Assembly (NCBI GenBank): GCA_905221605.1
Contig: CAJNDS010002523.1
Span: 1-62,000 of the forward strand
Length of the DNA: 62,000 bases
Direction: 5' to 3'
Source: Symbiodinium natans
Taxonomy: Eukaryota; Sar; Dinophyceae; Suessiales; Symbiodiniaceae
Of this stretch, positions 44,501 to 52,846 are shown piece after piece. A program made the position numbers and the translations under genes. The notes under the pieces are model-generated. The model was not told the DNA's origin. It worked only from the letters and a program-made list of their open reading frames with translations, and searched no databases. Position 1 is the stretch's first letter. Every line of letters starts with the position of its first letter.

Positions 44501-47500
44501 GGGGCTGAGCCTGAGCAAGATTGCTCAAGAGATGGTCATGCAAGGATAGCGATGCAGAACACGGCCCCCATCCAAACACAGGCCCCCGCACAGTCACTTG
44601 GTGGAGCAACACCTTCTTCGCTGAGCGCTTGCTTCAAGCGAGCCAGCAGATCAGCCTGGCAATGTGGCACAGCCATGGGGTGGGCCCTTTCAATGTGCAG
44701 GTTTTCGTGGGCCATGAATCATGGCCTTCTTTCCCGTGGTCTGCAATCCGCGGCTTCGTAGTTTATCTTTCAACGCTGGCACCGTTAACGTATCAACGTC
44801 GGCAGAGGAGTCGGGCTGCTCCTGCAATGCCATGCATCACGCCAAAGATCCGAATATGCACCGGAAATCTGAACATTAGAATCCCCCACTGTTGGACTCG
44901 AAAGTTGGAAACAGAACAGCAGGACTCGAAAGTAGGAAACAGAACAGTTTGAGGCCTGCACGATGGCCTTCTGCCTTTTGGCCCTTTGCGAGCTGGCTTT
45001 CCGAAGGTCCTGCCAAAACAAGCAATTGCAACAACAAGCACAGTCCCGACAACCGGCCAAGAATGGACAGAGACATGGGCTCCTTGCGCTTCCTGGTATC
45101 CTCCATAATTTTGGACAGCAGGTCCAGTGACAATCTGCGATAGTCCACCTCCTTTTCGCTGCGAAGCTGACCGCGATACAGCCGCCCCATCATCGGATCG
45201 TTCACAGCTGGGCAGTGCAGCTTGATATGATTTTCATCATAACCATTGTTAGTCCAAAACTGGAGCGGCCGCTCCAGGACCTCACAAACTTTGCGATGGC
45301 TGAGCTCGTGGTATGAGGACAAGGACGTCAACAACATTTCTCGCACATCGCTCCAGTGCATCGCCGCACCAGTGCGAGCAGCTGCAACAGCCGCGAAAAA
45401 ACCCTGCAAAGTCGCAGAGTCTACACCCAGTGCTTGGACCGCTACATCGTGGGCCACGAGCTGCTTCATGAGAGTTCGACAACTTGAACATTCCTTTCGG
45501 TCTCCACACGGCATCTCCGTAACGACCCGAGAGCACTTCGAACATGTGAACGTTTTCGCACTCCCAGCAGCAGCACGAAGGCGACGCAGCAAGGTTGCCT
45601 CACAGGGACTGTCATCAAAGAACCGCTAGGCAATTTGTGTACACGGAAACGACATGCCTTGTTGCCGGAGTCATCAAGGTCTCGCTCAACCAGCATCGCA
45701 CGAAGCTGGCTAACCTGGACAGGGCTTTCCCCGCGCGTGCCCCTAGGCATTCACAACACAAACGAGCCAGGGCTGCACTGCACATGCAAGCCACAAACGA
45801 GCCAGGGCTGCACTGCACACTTCCAGTGCCAATTGGTCTCCTTCTCCAGAAGCCCCAGAAGCCCTTACCAGCTGTTCTCCAGCATCTTCTGTTTCCTCTC
45901 CAGCATCCTCTGTCTGCTCTTGCAGTCCTTCAGAAGCTCTTGCAACACAGGCAAAAAAGAAAGAACGAGACATGCCAAACAAGGGGCCGGCCTAACAAAG
46001 GAACGACTGGAGAATTGCACTCCAAACGACCAGAGCCGTCACGCTGGCCTCCGAGTACAGTGGTGCATGGTATGCTTCCAGTTTCTAGCACGAATCTCCA
46101 CTCGGAATGGGAAGAGCAGGCCTGCAGGTAAAGCAGGAACCGGAACAAGGGAGCCGGCACGAGTAGCGAGCCATGGCGCTTTTGCTGACTCCAGGCACAG
46201 CACCAAGCAGCAAGTGTCGAAATGAAGCGGTTTCGTCCCGGAACTAGAGGACACTGAAGTAGAACTAGAGGACACTGAAGCAGAACTAGAGGACGCTGAA
46301 GTAGAACTTGAGGACACGAAACGGTCACTACACTAAATCACTAAACTATAACGACAGTACACTGAAGCAGAACTAGAGGACGCTGAAGTAGAACTTGAGG
46401 ACACGAAACTGTCACTACACTAAATCACTAAACTATAACGACAGTACACTGAACTACACATGGTACCCAAAAAACTGTGTCATGGAACAAAGCAGCGGCG
46501 TCATGGAACAGTATTGTCTTGTCATGGAACAGTGTTGTCGTGTCATAGAACACGATTTCTAAACATGGTACGAGCACGTGCTTGCCTTGCAACAGTCAAA
46601 ATGTCTTCGTACAGGCGGGAACGGGCAGAAATCAGCCTTTCTGAAAGTGAAACGCACGCGTAACCCTGAAATTGTCGGTTCGAGCACCCTTCGATATTCA
46701 TGAACAAACGTGAACCAGAAATGGCCTGCATTCAGATCCATGTCCAAAATGCTATACTGCTATACCACACATGCTAGCAGGACCGTTATTTCTCCTAAAA
46801 GGCACCGACGATGCCTCACGTCCAGGTGCTGTTGATTGAAGTTGACTGTTATCGTCAAACGTTCGGCATGCCCTGGGCAACATCTTCCGGCTATGGGCAA
46901 AGTCCAAGTATCTTGCAGTTGCACAGATCATGACCATGTGGCCAAGTCCCAATAAGCCACGGGGCTCTGCTGGATGGTTTCGTGGATTTCCTGCCCCCCG
47001 GGACTCTCACTAAGCCCCATGGTGTCTGTTCTAGGAAAACCCTATCCACTGACATCAAAACTCAAGACGCGACGGGAAGTAGACATGTCGAGTTCCAAAA
47101 CAAGCTCTGGACCTACGAGGCTTCAAGAGTCGGGCGTGTTCAGCCTATAGTCTAGGTTTCGCGGATCCATGCAGCTTGGGTTTTGGAGGTTCTCTCCTCA
47201 AGCTCACTGCCGATGAATTGGGCACCGCCACGGAGTTTTGCCAGCCTGGAGTCCGGAAACGTCGAAAGCATCAGCACAGGAACCGTCTGTGCAAACTGGA
47301 TCTCTTTGACCCTCAGCCCCCCCCCCCCCCCCCCAAACCAACAAGAGCACCACCTTGCGGTTCTATGATGCATCCCCATTTCCATCAGTCACGATTATTC
47401 ATAGCTTTGCCTTTCTTACGAGAAGCCTTCGAGTCAATACGACTTTTGGATTGGGCACTTAAGGGGCTTAGCTGGGGAAGTTCATCCACTGCGACCTGGA

Positions 47501-50500
47501 CACGCCATGCGCGCAGCATCTGCCTTTCCCCGGGCTGCCTGCATGCATGGAGCCAACCCAAGGTCAGCTTCTGGATCAGATGCTTGGGGGAATGCTGGCC
47601 CCCATGGTTGTCAAAGTTTAAAGGTGAACCCAAACTCACTGGCCCGGGCCCCAAGCCTCAAGCAGCCTAAGTTTTCTCCTAAACGCCCTCCCGCCCCCAT
47701 CCCTGAATCGTACCATGAAGTACCCCCCAAAAGCCCCAAACCCAAAGTTCCCAAATGCCCCGCGGGTCGCCAAGTATCGCGGCGACTCGGGGATCACCAG
47801 CGCGAATAGGAACAGAGAGGCCGCCAGCGCTAGGGGGACCAAGGCCTTGGACAGCCAAGGCAAAAAAAGGTTTTGTAAGACCAATGGCAAGCCCCCCTAA
47901 TTTTTTTCTTGCTTGTTTGTTGCTTGTTGTTTCGTTTCTTTGATTTTGGTTTGGGGTGTTTGTTGGTTTGTTGGTTTGCACGCACGTTTTGGTTGTTTGC
48001 TTGTTTGTCTGCTTGAAGAATGCTAACCCTGATCCCTACATGCCCTTAAAGCCTTAGCCACCTTGCTATACAGCCAGACCAGGTGGTTGTATGGTTTTTG
48101 GCTGTGATCTTTAGGAATTCCTCGAATTTACGGAAATGGCGGGTCTCGGCTTGACTGGGTGGGTGAGTTTCTGGTCCCAGGTGCCAAATAGCGCCACTGG
48201 CAGAAGCTGTGGCCACCGCTATTCACCTCGATCCTTTGCTGGCTCCCGGGCTTCACAGCGTCTGAGCACAGAGACATGCATAGAAACCTGCTCGCAGTGC
48301 TATCCGGAATCTGTAAATCCTTGGAGCTCACAACCTCCACATGGCCTGCGTGTAGTAATTAGCAAGCGGATGTTACCTTAAGATTCCCTGAGTGGGAACA
48401 CCTTTCGTATGGCTGAGGGGACCAACGCAGCTTGGACGCACCTCCCCCAGCAGGTAGCAGACCATGATTCCAACCACACAGGCCATCCTGACATCAGAGC
48501 CCTGCACAACCAAAGCTTGACGTAGCAGCTCGGAGAATCGGACAGGCTTGCCGCCCAACACGGCAACACCCTGGGCCCTGGACCCAAGACCTATTTACGC
48601 CGCCATCAGCCGCACTCCTTAACCCCTAAAGTTGTGAGCGGAAGTATGGGGCAAGTCGATGCCTCCAATCTGAGTATGCCTCTATATGCCACGGCCCGAG
48701 TTCGAAACCCCTCACTCTAAACCGACCATTGCCTAGGGCTCGGGAGCACAACTCACTTACATCCTTGCAACAACTCCAGTACGATTCCACGAATTCCTGC
48801 AAACATCCAGACGTCCCATACAACACGATCAATGCACCTCCGAAATCCACACATTCGAACCCAGGTGCTGGAAGATGGCGCCAAAGGCTCCACGAAGGTG
48901 CGTGGGCGACACTTCATTGATGTAGGTTGGCACCACCTGAAGGAGAACCCAGCTGTGCTTTTGGAGTTTAAGGTTTGGTGGGTCTCGTTGGGTTTCTGTC
49001 GCGGCCCAAAGGCTGCAACACCCAACCTGCCTCAACTCAATGCTGCACGAGCTACTACAACAGATGCCCCAACAAACCCGAAACACCGCCCTGAAAATCA
49101 TTGACTTCTTCTGAGATGAGATTCTAACCTGCATTGCATGGGCTCGCACGGACTGCCCGGTTGATTCTGCCGAGGTGCGCAGCTACTGAGACCTGTCCCG
49201 CAGGACTGGTTCCCGTTTTTGTGGGTTCAGGGCTTCGCGTTTTCGATGGGGTCTATTCAAGGATGCTGCATATGCAATTGAAACATCGACGGCATACTTC
49301 GATTGAAGCAGAGCAACATATAGAGCAATCCTGCAACTCCTTGCCACGGGGGTTAAGCATGGCCAGGCGCACCGATACCAACTCCCAGGAGAAGGCGCGC
49401 AGTCATCCTTGCAGGCGCGAAGAGCCAGGGAGTAGGGTTCGGGCCTGGTTTGGGGGGTTTCTGAGGGTCTGTGACAAACCGTACGAGCTCGTTCTCGGCT
49501 CTGGTATCGACCACTACCAACCATTCTACGGCACACATGTTTTCGCCGGGCAGCAGCACTGCGAACCCAGTGCCGATCGATGTCACATACCAGGTCAAAG
49601 CCTGAACTCCGCGACTGCAGGAATCCCAAATACAAAAACACTCAGAAGCTCTCAGGTACTTGTTGAACAGGAACGACAACAACACCACGAATATCAACCC
49701 GGCGAGCTTGCCAGCCAGTAAGGCCATAACTAGCAACATCAAGTTGTCTGCCTGCAACACATCAAAAAGCTGTGACAACGCAGCAAAACTCACTGGCAGC
49801 TGCTGGTTCATTGTAGGCGCCCTGCAAACAAGGGCGCCATGAAGAGCATGGCCCCTTTCCGGCCAATCTGCCTGGACATAGTACATGCTGTGCAAAAGTG
49901 GTGGGACTTTGTGGTGTGAAAAGTGCCATTTGCTTTGGATCTGAACCAGTCGTTCAAAAACAGTATTCCCACCACAACAAGGCACCAGGAGTGTTTCAAC
50001 GCACCGCAGGTGGTCATCCAGAATTTGGGGCCACAGGCAATGTGTTCTGATTCTTGCAGTACATCACAAGGGCCCACTGCCAGTGCACTCACACACTATG
50101 GCGGGTGCTGCAGGCTAAGCTCAGGAGGATTCTTTCCGGCACTGAGGCGAGAACTGGCTCAGCGGACCTCAGCGCAAGGCCACAAGGCCGCTCAGCTGTA
50201 ATATTCACGATTCATGATATCAACAAGAGATATAAGGACACAATAATGACAGCAATACTATTCATCATGTTAAAAAAGAAGAACCAAAATAAACATTTTG
50301 TCAAGCAACACAGCCGAATGTTGTTTTCTTGTACCTGTAATCCTACGGAGCCCTCGGGAAACCTAGAGGCAAATGCACCTGCTCAAACGCTTGCCATCGA
50401 AATCGCTACTGCAGGTCCTGCTAACCGTTGCGAGCCTACTGCATCTCCAAACCCCCGACTCTCAGCAGAAGAAGTCCCCTTGACACCTTCAAAGGCAGTC

Positions 50501-51986
50501 AGATTCATCCTCTCTGTAAACCCTCATTTAGAACCCGGGACTAGACTCTAAACTCACTGCAATACTCTGAATGCCTACAGTGTCAACCTAGGAAGGCCAT
50601 CGCTACCCAGGCCACCTCCACAGAGTGCCCCCACCAGGGCGCCAATGTTGATGATGGAGCTGAAGAGGGAGCCTCTCGTGCTTTCCAGGTTTGTTGAGGG
50701 CTTGGGCATTTAGCGAAAAGGTCTCACGAAAAGTTTGCACAGTTTGTTAAATTTGCAAGTAGGAACTAGACCGGAGGAAGCCCAAGACGGCAGCAACTGT
50801 TTTCGAAACCCAACGGAACAGCGCATGTGCATGTTGAAGGAGATCACGCTGTTTTGATGAGAGGTGCATCGACTCCACAGACCTCCTGACCGCAAAAACT
50901 GGTGCACATCCCCTCCTCCAGCGTTGACGGAACACCTTCCTCTTAAACTTTCAACGTGCCTTGTGCCGAAGTCTTGTGGTCTGAAGTCTGGAAGACTACC
51001 AGGTCCGACGGTGCCGGTATCCACTTCCCATCCTGTCCTGAGCGATTTGCCATGAGAGGCTCATCCCATGTGCTGCCAGCATCTGATATGACCGACTGAT
51101 CCAGAGGCAATCTCTTAAACTTCTACTCCAGCATCCAAGCTAAACATCAACACTGCACGGCGCAAAACCCCCGTTGAAGTCTGAGGAAGCTCGTTCTTTG
51201 GTGCCAAACACCCTCAGGGTCACCCTCAGTTCCCATCCGGACAAAGCTGCTTGTCAACACCAGAATACCCAAGCGACCAAACGATTTCATCGTTACGATA
51301 CCATGTTTTTCCCAGAAGTTCGTCGTGTGAGCTGCAGGAGAAGACCCAAGCGCTGCCGAAAGTCTCACCGTGTCTTGCATGGTGGCAATAGCCTTTGCGG
51401 CTGTGGCTGGCTCACTGCATGGAAAGGAAGGCTGCCAAATGGTTCCAGGCCCTGCCCGATGCTATCTCTTTCAAGAACCATGGTGAAGCCCTTAGGGGCC
51501 CTTGCACTTGGGAAGGTCGCATCTTGAGCTGCAGCCCACGTTATCTACCCGTGCCGGCAATTTACTCAACATCTGAATCTTTTTGGGGTTCGGTCCGGAA
51601 TTCAGAGCTTCACGAAAGGCAGCCGACTCTGCCATGCAACGCACTCCCAAACGAACGCCAGAAGCAGCTAACTAGCTTCTTAGCTTCTTGAGTTGAAGGT
51701 AGACGTATATCATGAGATTCCGGCGCGCGCCGGGACCCTGGGCATGGCAAAGAGTCTGACAACGGGGCACCAGCCAGTTTCAGGGGGGCTATCTAGCAGG
51801 AAATGCTTCGTCAGTGCATCCCCCAGACACTCCTGCTAACCCTCAATGGCCCCAAGCCCTCACAATCCGTTGCCCTGGACAAACACATCTCCAGAGTAAT
51901 TCCGTCCGGAAGGCCGGGCTCGTGAAGCCCAGCGCAAAGCCGAAGATCATGATCGAGATCGCCGCCACCAACACCGACAGCAACGC
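36926..51986 (-). CDS. Sugar porter (MFS, GLUT/ERD6-like), at least 18 exons
   Basis: Sugar porters move hexoses across membranes through twelve helices. Family signatures appear on the minus strand in the right order: [12 protein letters not shown] (TM1, 51986-51903), [17 protein letters not shown] (TM2, 50672), [10 protein letters not shown] (loop 2-3, 49871), [20 protein letters not shown] (TM4-5, 48936), VIPESPRYL (after TM6, 47845), KLRGG (47245), [20 protein letters not shown] (TM7, 40401 and 40170), [10 protein letters not shown] (loop 8-9, 39583), [15 protein letters not shown] (TM10, 38238), ALNW (37798) and FVPETK (37041). The last ten exons join without a phase conflict. Donors there are GC (6), GT (2) and GA (1); acceptors are AG|G except one. 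The start codon and part of TM3 and of the central loop are not resolved. The canonical PETKG appears as PETKA if the last frame runs to TGA at 36926. Confidence 0.85.
37158..37206 (-). CDS. Sugar porter exon, TM11-12 turn
   Basis: Acceptor CCCAG|GAA, then [16 protein letters not shown]. Leaves G at a GC donor (TTCG|GCCGGG). Confidence 0.8.
37444..37465 (-). CDS. Sugar porter micro-exon (22 bp), start of TM11
   Basis: Acceptor ACCAAG|G, then TCSFITT and donor ACC|GTGCCC. Phase fits both neighbours and gives ALNW-TCSFITT-ETISGLQ, as expected for NW.....(V/I)T.TF. Confidence 0.7.
37757..37798 (-). CDS. Sugar porter exon, ..A....ALNW
   Basis: Acceptor CTGAG|G completes Lys, then [13 protein letters not shown]. 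The frame meets a stop soon after, and the only phase-compatible exit is a GA donor (AACTG|GATCCC). The next exon supplies G for Trp: ALNW. Confidence 0.8.
38155..38238 (-). CDS. Sugar porter exon, TM10 [12 protein letters not shown]
   Basis: Acceptor CTTAAG|G completes ATG, then [20 protein letters not shown] and MGEIFPG. Exits at GGCAA|GCGCC (GC donor). GPIPW...EIFP is the TM10 signature of sugar porters. Confidence 0.9.
38505..38555. repeat. (GT)n microsatellite in an intron
   Basis: (TA)n then (GT)n with one TGG interruption, inside the intron between the TM9 and TM10 exons of the sugar porter. Confidence 0.95.
39170..39240 (-). CDS. Sugar porter exon, TM9
   Basis: Acceptor AACAAG|GCA and a perfect donor AT|GTAAGT. 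Reads [20 protein letters not shown] then WHA, a membrane helix rich in cysteine. Confidence 0.8.
39531..39583 (-). CDS. Sugar porter exon, D..GRK loop 8-9
   Basis: After GACAG|CG the frame reads [17 protein letters not shown], the second D..GR(R/K) motif. Exits at ATA|GCTTCA (GC donor). This is the one acceptor in the 3' half not followed by G. Confidence 0.8.
39772..39837 (-). CDS. Sugar porter exon, TM8
   Basis: Acceptor CCCCAG|GT completes the Gly of DAG, then [20 protein letters not shown]. Leaves G at a GC donor (GTTG|GCGTGG). Confidence 0.8.
40131..40170 (-). CDS. Sugar porter exon, TM7 second half
   Basis: Acceptor ACCAAG|GCC, then [13 protein letters not shown]. Leaves G at a GC donor. 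Joined to the previous exon it gives [17 protein letters not shown], an almost exact family consensus. Confidence 0.85.
40368..40401 (-). CDS. Sugar porter exon, TM7 QQFSGVN
   Basis: Acceptor ATGCAG|G, then [11 protein letters not shown] and an in-phase GC donor (AAC|GCCCGG). QQ.SG.N is the sugar-binding motif of TM7. Length is 34 bp. Confidence 0.85.
41789..41859 (-). CDS. Possible exon between loop and TM7 ([12 protein letters not shown])
   Basis: Acceptor CTTCAG|GAT with a good pyrimidine tract. Reads [20 protein letters not shown] then HMQ and leaves AT at donor AT|GTAGCT. The next exon starts with G, making ATG in phase. [11 protein letters not shown] is reminiscent of half an EF-hand but lacks the calcium loop. 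The assignment is by phase and composition only. Confidence 0.4.
43860..45938 (-). CDS. Exon cluster inside the sugar porter gene: four-Cys, helical protein
   Basis: Same-strand exon-like segments lie between the central-loop and TM7 exons of the porter. In order: 45938-45869 (acidic, [20 protein letters not shown], donor CTG|GTAAGG); 45714-45658 ([19 protein letters not shown]); 45625 to about 45050 (Cys4 segment [20 protein letters not shown] then SSC, followed by helical sequence including [18 protein letters not shown]); 44655-44592 ([20 protein letters not shown]); and from 44510 ([20 protein letters not shown] onward to cysteine-rich sequence). I recognise no family. C-x2-C ... C-x5-C-x2-C suggests zinc binding. 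This could be a nested gene, a domesticated or decaying repetitive element, or an insertion in the porter's cytoplasmic loop. Confidence 0.45.
45050..45625 (-). CDS. Large exon with four-cysteine zinc-ribbon-like motif
   Basis: Open from [20 protein letters not shown] (after GCCTAG|) for nearly 190 codons, unusually long for this window. The cysteines are C-x2-C about 24 codons in, then C-x5-C-x2-C. The remainder is predicted mostly helical ([40 protein letters not shown]). The downstream border is unclear. Confidence 0.45.
46241..46454. repeat. Nested tandem repeat, 21-bp and 87-bp units
   Basis: GAACTAGAGGACACTGAAGTA repeats with a 21-bp period. A larger 87-bp unit starting CAGAACTAGAGGACGCTGAA is present twice (about 46281 and 46368). 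On the minus strand it reads as a Ser/Thr/Val run. Confidence 0.9.
47194..47245 (-). CDS. Sugar porter exon, central loop (KLRGG)
   Basis: Acceptor CTCCAG|G. Reads [17 protein letters not shown], matching the L..LRG......E(L/I).E stretch after PESPRYL. It needs two leading bases that the TM6 exon does not supply, so a short exon is missing between them. The exit point is uncertain. Confidence 0.65.
47319..47334. repeat. Poly-C tract inside the sugar porter gene
   Basis: A C run just upstream (minus-strand sense) of the KLRGG exon. In the sense direction it is poly-G. Confidence 0.9.
47759..47845 (-). CDS. Sugar porter exon, TM6 and PESPRYL
   Basis: Acceptor CCAAG|GCC and GC donor (GGG|GCATTT) give 29 codons ending in [18 protein letters not shown](W/Y)L is the family signature at the cytoplasmic end of TM6. 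Confidence 0.8.
48185..48196 (-). CDS. Possible 12-bp micro-exon (WRYL)
   Basis: Between LLGE and ALVPLALAA the family needs a WR.LA motif. The only match I see is TGGCGCTATTTG, after CTTCTGCCAG and before a GC donor (TTG|GCACCT), phase 0 on both sides. It gives [17 protein letters not shown]. The acceptor is AG|T, unlike most others here. It may instead be the 3' end of a longer exon. Confidence 0.4.
48442..48501 (-). CDS. Sugar porter exon, TM5
   Basis: Acceptor GTGCAG|GGC and donor GAG|GTGCGT bound 20 codons: [20 protein letters not shown]. Phase is 0 at both ends. Confidence 0.7.
48853..48936 (-). CDS. Sugar porter exon, YINEVSP..RG motif
   Basis: Acceptor CTTCAG|GTG. Reads [20 protein letters not shown], the sugar porter signature (PROSITE type 2: R.G.G......Y..E..P...RG). 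Donor AAT|GTGTGG keeps phase 0 with the next exon. The GT at 48860 would not. Confidence 0.8.
49689..49751 (-). CDS. Sugar porter exon, probable TM3/TM4 piece
   Basis: Acceptor TTGCAG|GCA and donor TTC|GTGGTG in phase 0 give [20 protein letters not shown] then F. This joins straight to [11 protein letters not shown]. The joined stretch is about 15 residues shorter than in typical porters, so either another exon is missing or the helix is unusual. Confidence 0.5.
49821..49871 (-). CDS. Sugar porter exon, loop 2-3 (GRK motif) and TM3 start
   Basis: Acceptor GTCCAG|G. Reads [16 protein letters not shown], the D..GR(R/K) A-motif region without a visible Asp. The alternative acceptor at 49887 adds CTMSR and keeps phase with the TM2 exon. 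The exit may be 49826 or 49821. Confidence 0.65.
50607..50672 (-). CDS. Sugar porter exon, TM2
   Basis: Acceptor GAGAG|GC. Reads [19 protein letters not shown], the classic F.S..NIGA..GA. helix. Two GT donors (exit at 50616 or 50607) leave the same phase. Confidence 0.7.
51903..51986 (-). CDS. Sugar porter exon, TM1
   Basis: Acceptor CTCAG|GCG, in-phase GA donor after ACG. The 28 codons form one hydrophobic helix ending [14 protein letters not shown], equivalent to the FGY..G.TSPA start of ERD6/Tret1-type porters. At least one exon lies between this and the TM2 exon. Confidence 0.65.
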
Positions 51987-52829
51987 CTGAGCGCACGGAC
52001 TCAAGCCCTAGAATGATGAGGATTAGAAAGGGGGGGGGGTATTATAATGCCTATCAAGGACGGTTAGTATAAGGCAAGCCTAATCGCTACAATTTTCAAC
52101 ACCCGTACACCTCGATCACAAGCATCCCCGCCAAGTGGCGCAGACCGACGAGCCTTTCGGCGCCGCGGCCTGCGGTGTAGTCACCTCCTTGTGCTGAAAA
52201 ACGGTTTGAGGAACTTGGGTTTTTCATGGTATTTTTAACGTTAAAACGGCCCGAAATGCTTATTACAAGGGCTATTAAGGAGCTTGGGTTTCAGGATCTC
52301 GGGGGTTCTGCAGCATGGCTCTGAACAATTTTGGGGAGCGGAGGGATTTGCGAGAGGCCAACAAATCTTCCCCCATGAACGGAGGCCGCATGAAGAGGAC
52401 CTGAAACTGACCCCCGCCAAGGATCTGGAGTGACCATCTTGGTGGGCCGTCGCCAAGCAAGGGCACGTTTTTTGAGCCCAAGTCTGTGGGACATGGTGTT
52501 AGAAGCGTTTGCCCTCATCCATCCGAACCTACGAGCAGTCACTTTGTTTGGCAACTCAACTCATGCCAAGCAGCGCTTACTGCGAGACTTGGCCCGCTTC
52601 CGGAACCACCGTGAACACCCCCCGGTTCCGCATGAAAATCGTCCACACGGATATGCGAACTACAGGAGTACATGGACCCTAAGCACCTTGCAAAACAAGA
52701 TAAAAACAAGCCGAACGCCACGAACGCTGGCTCAAGAACCCGAAGTCTCCGTGGCCAAGACTCACCACTTGTGACACTTGGTCCTCCTTACTGTGTAGAT
52801 GGGGTTTGCATGTCGTGTTCAGAGTGCCC

Positions 52830-52846
52830 CCCCCCCCCCCCCCCCC
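52830..52846. repeat. Poly-C tract
   Basis: A run of about 17 C upstream (minus sense) of the sugar porter TM1 exon. No gene is supported in the surrounding 52-56.5 kb. Confidence 0.9.
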
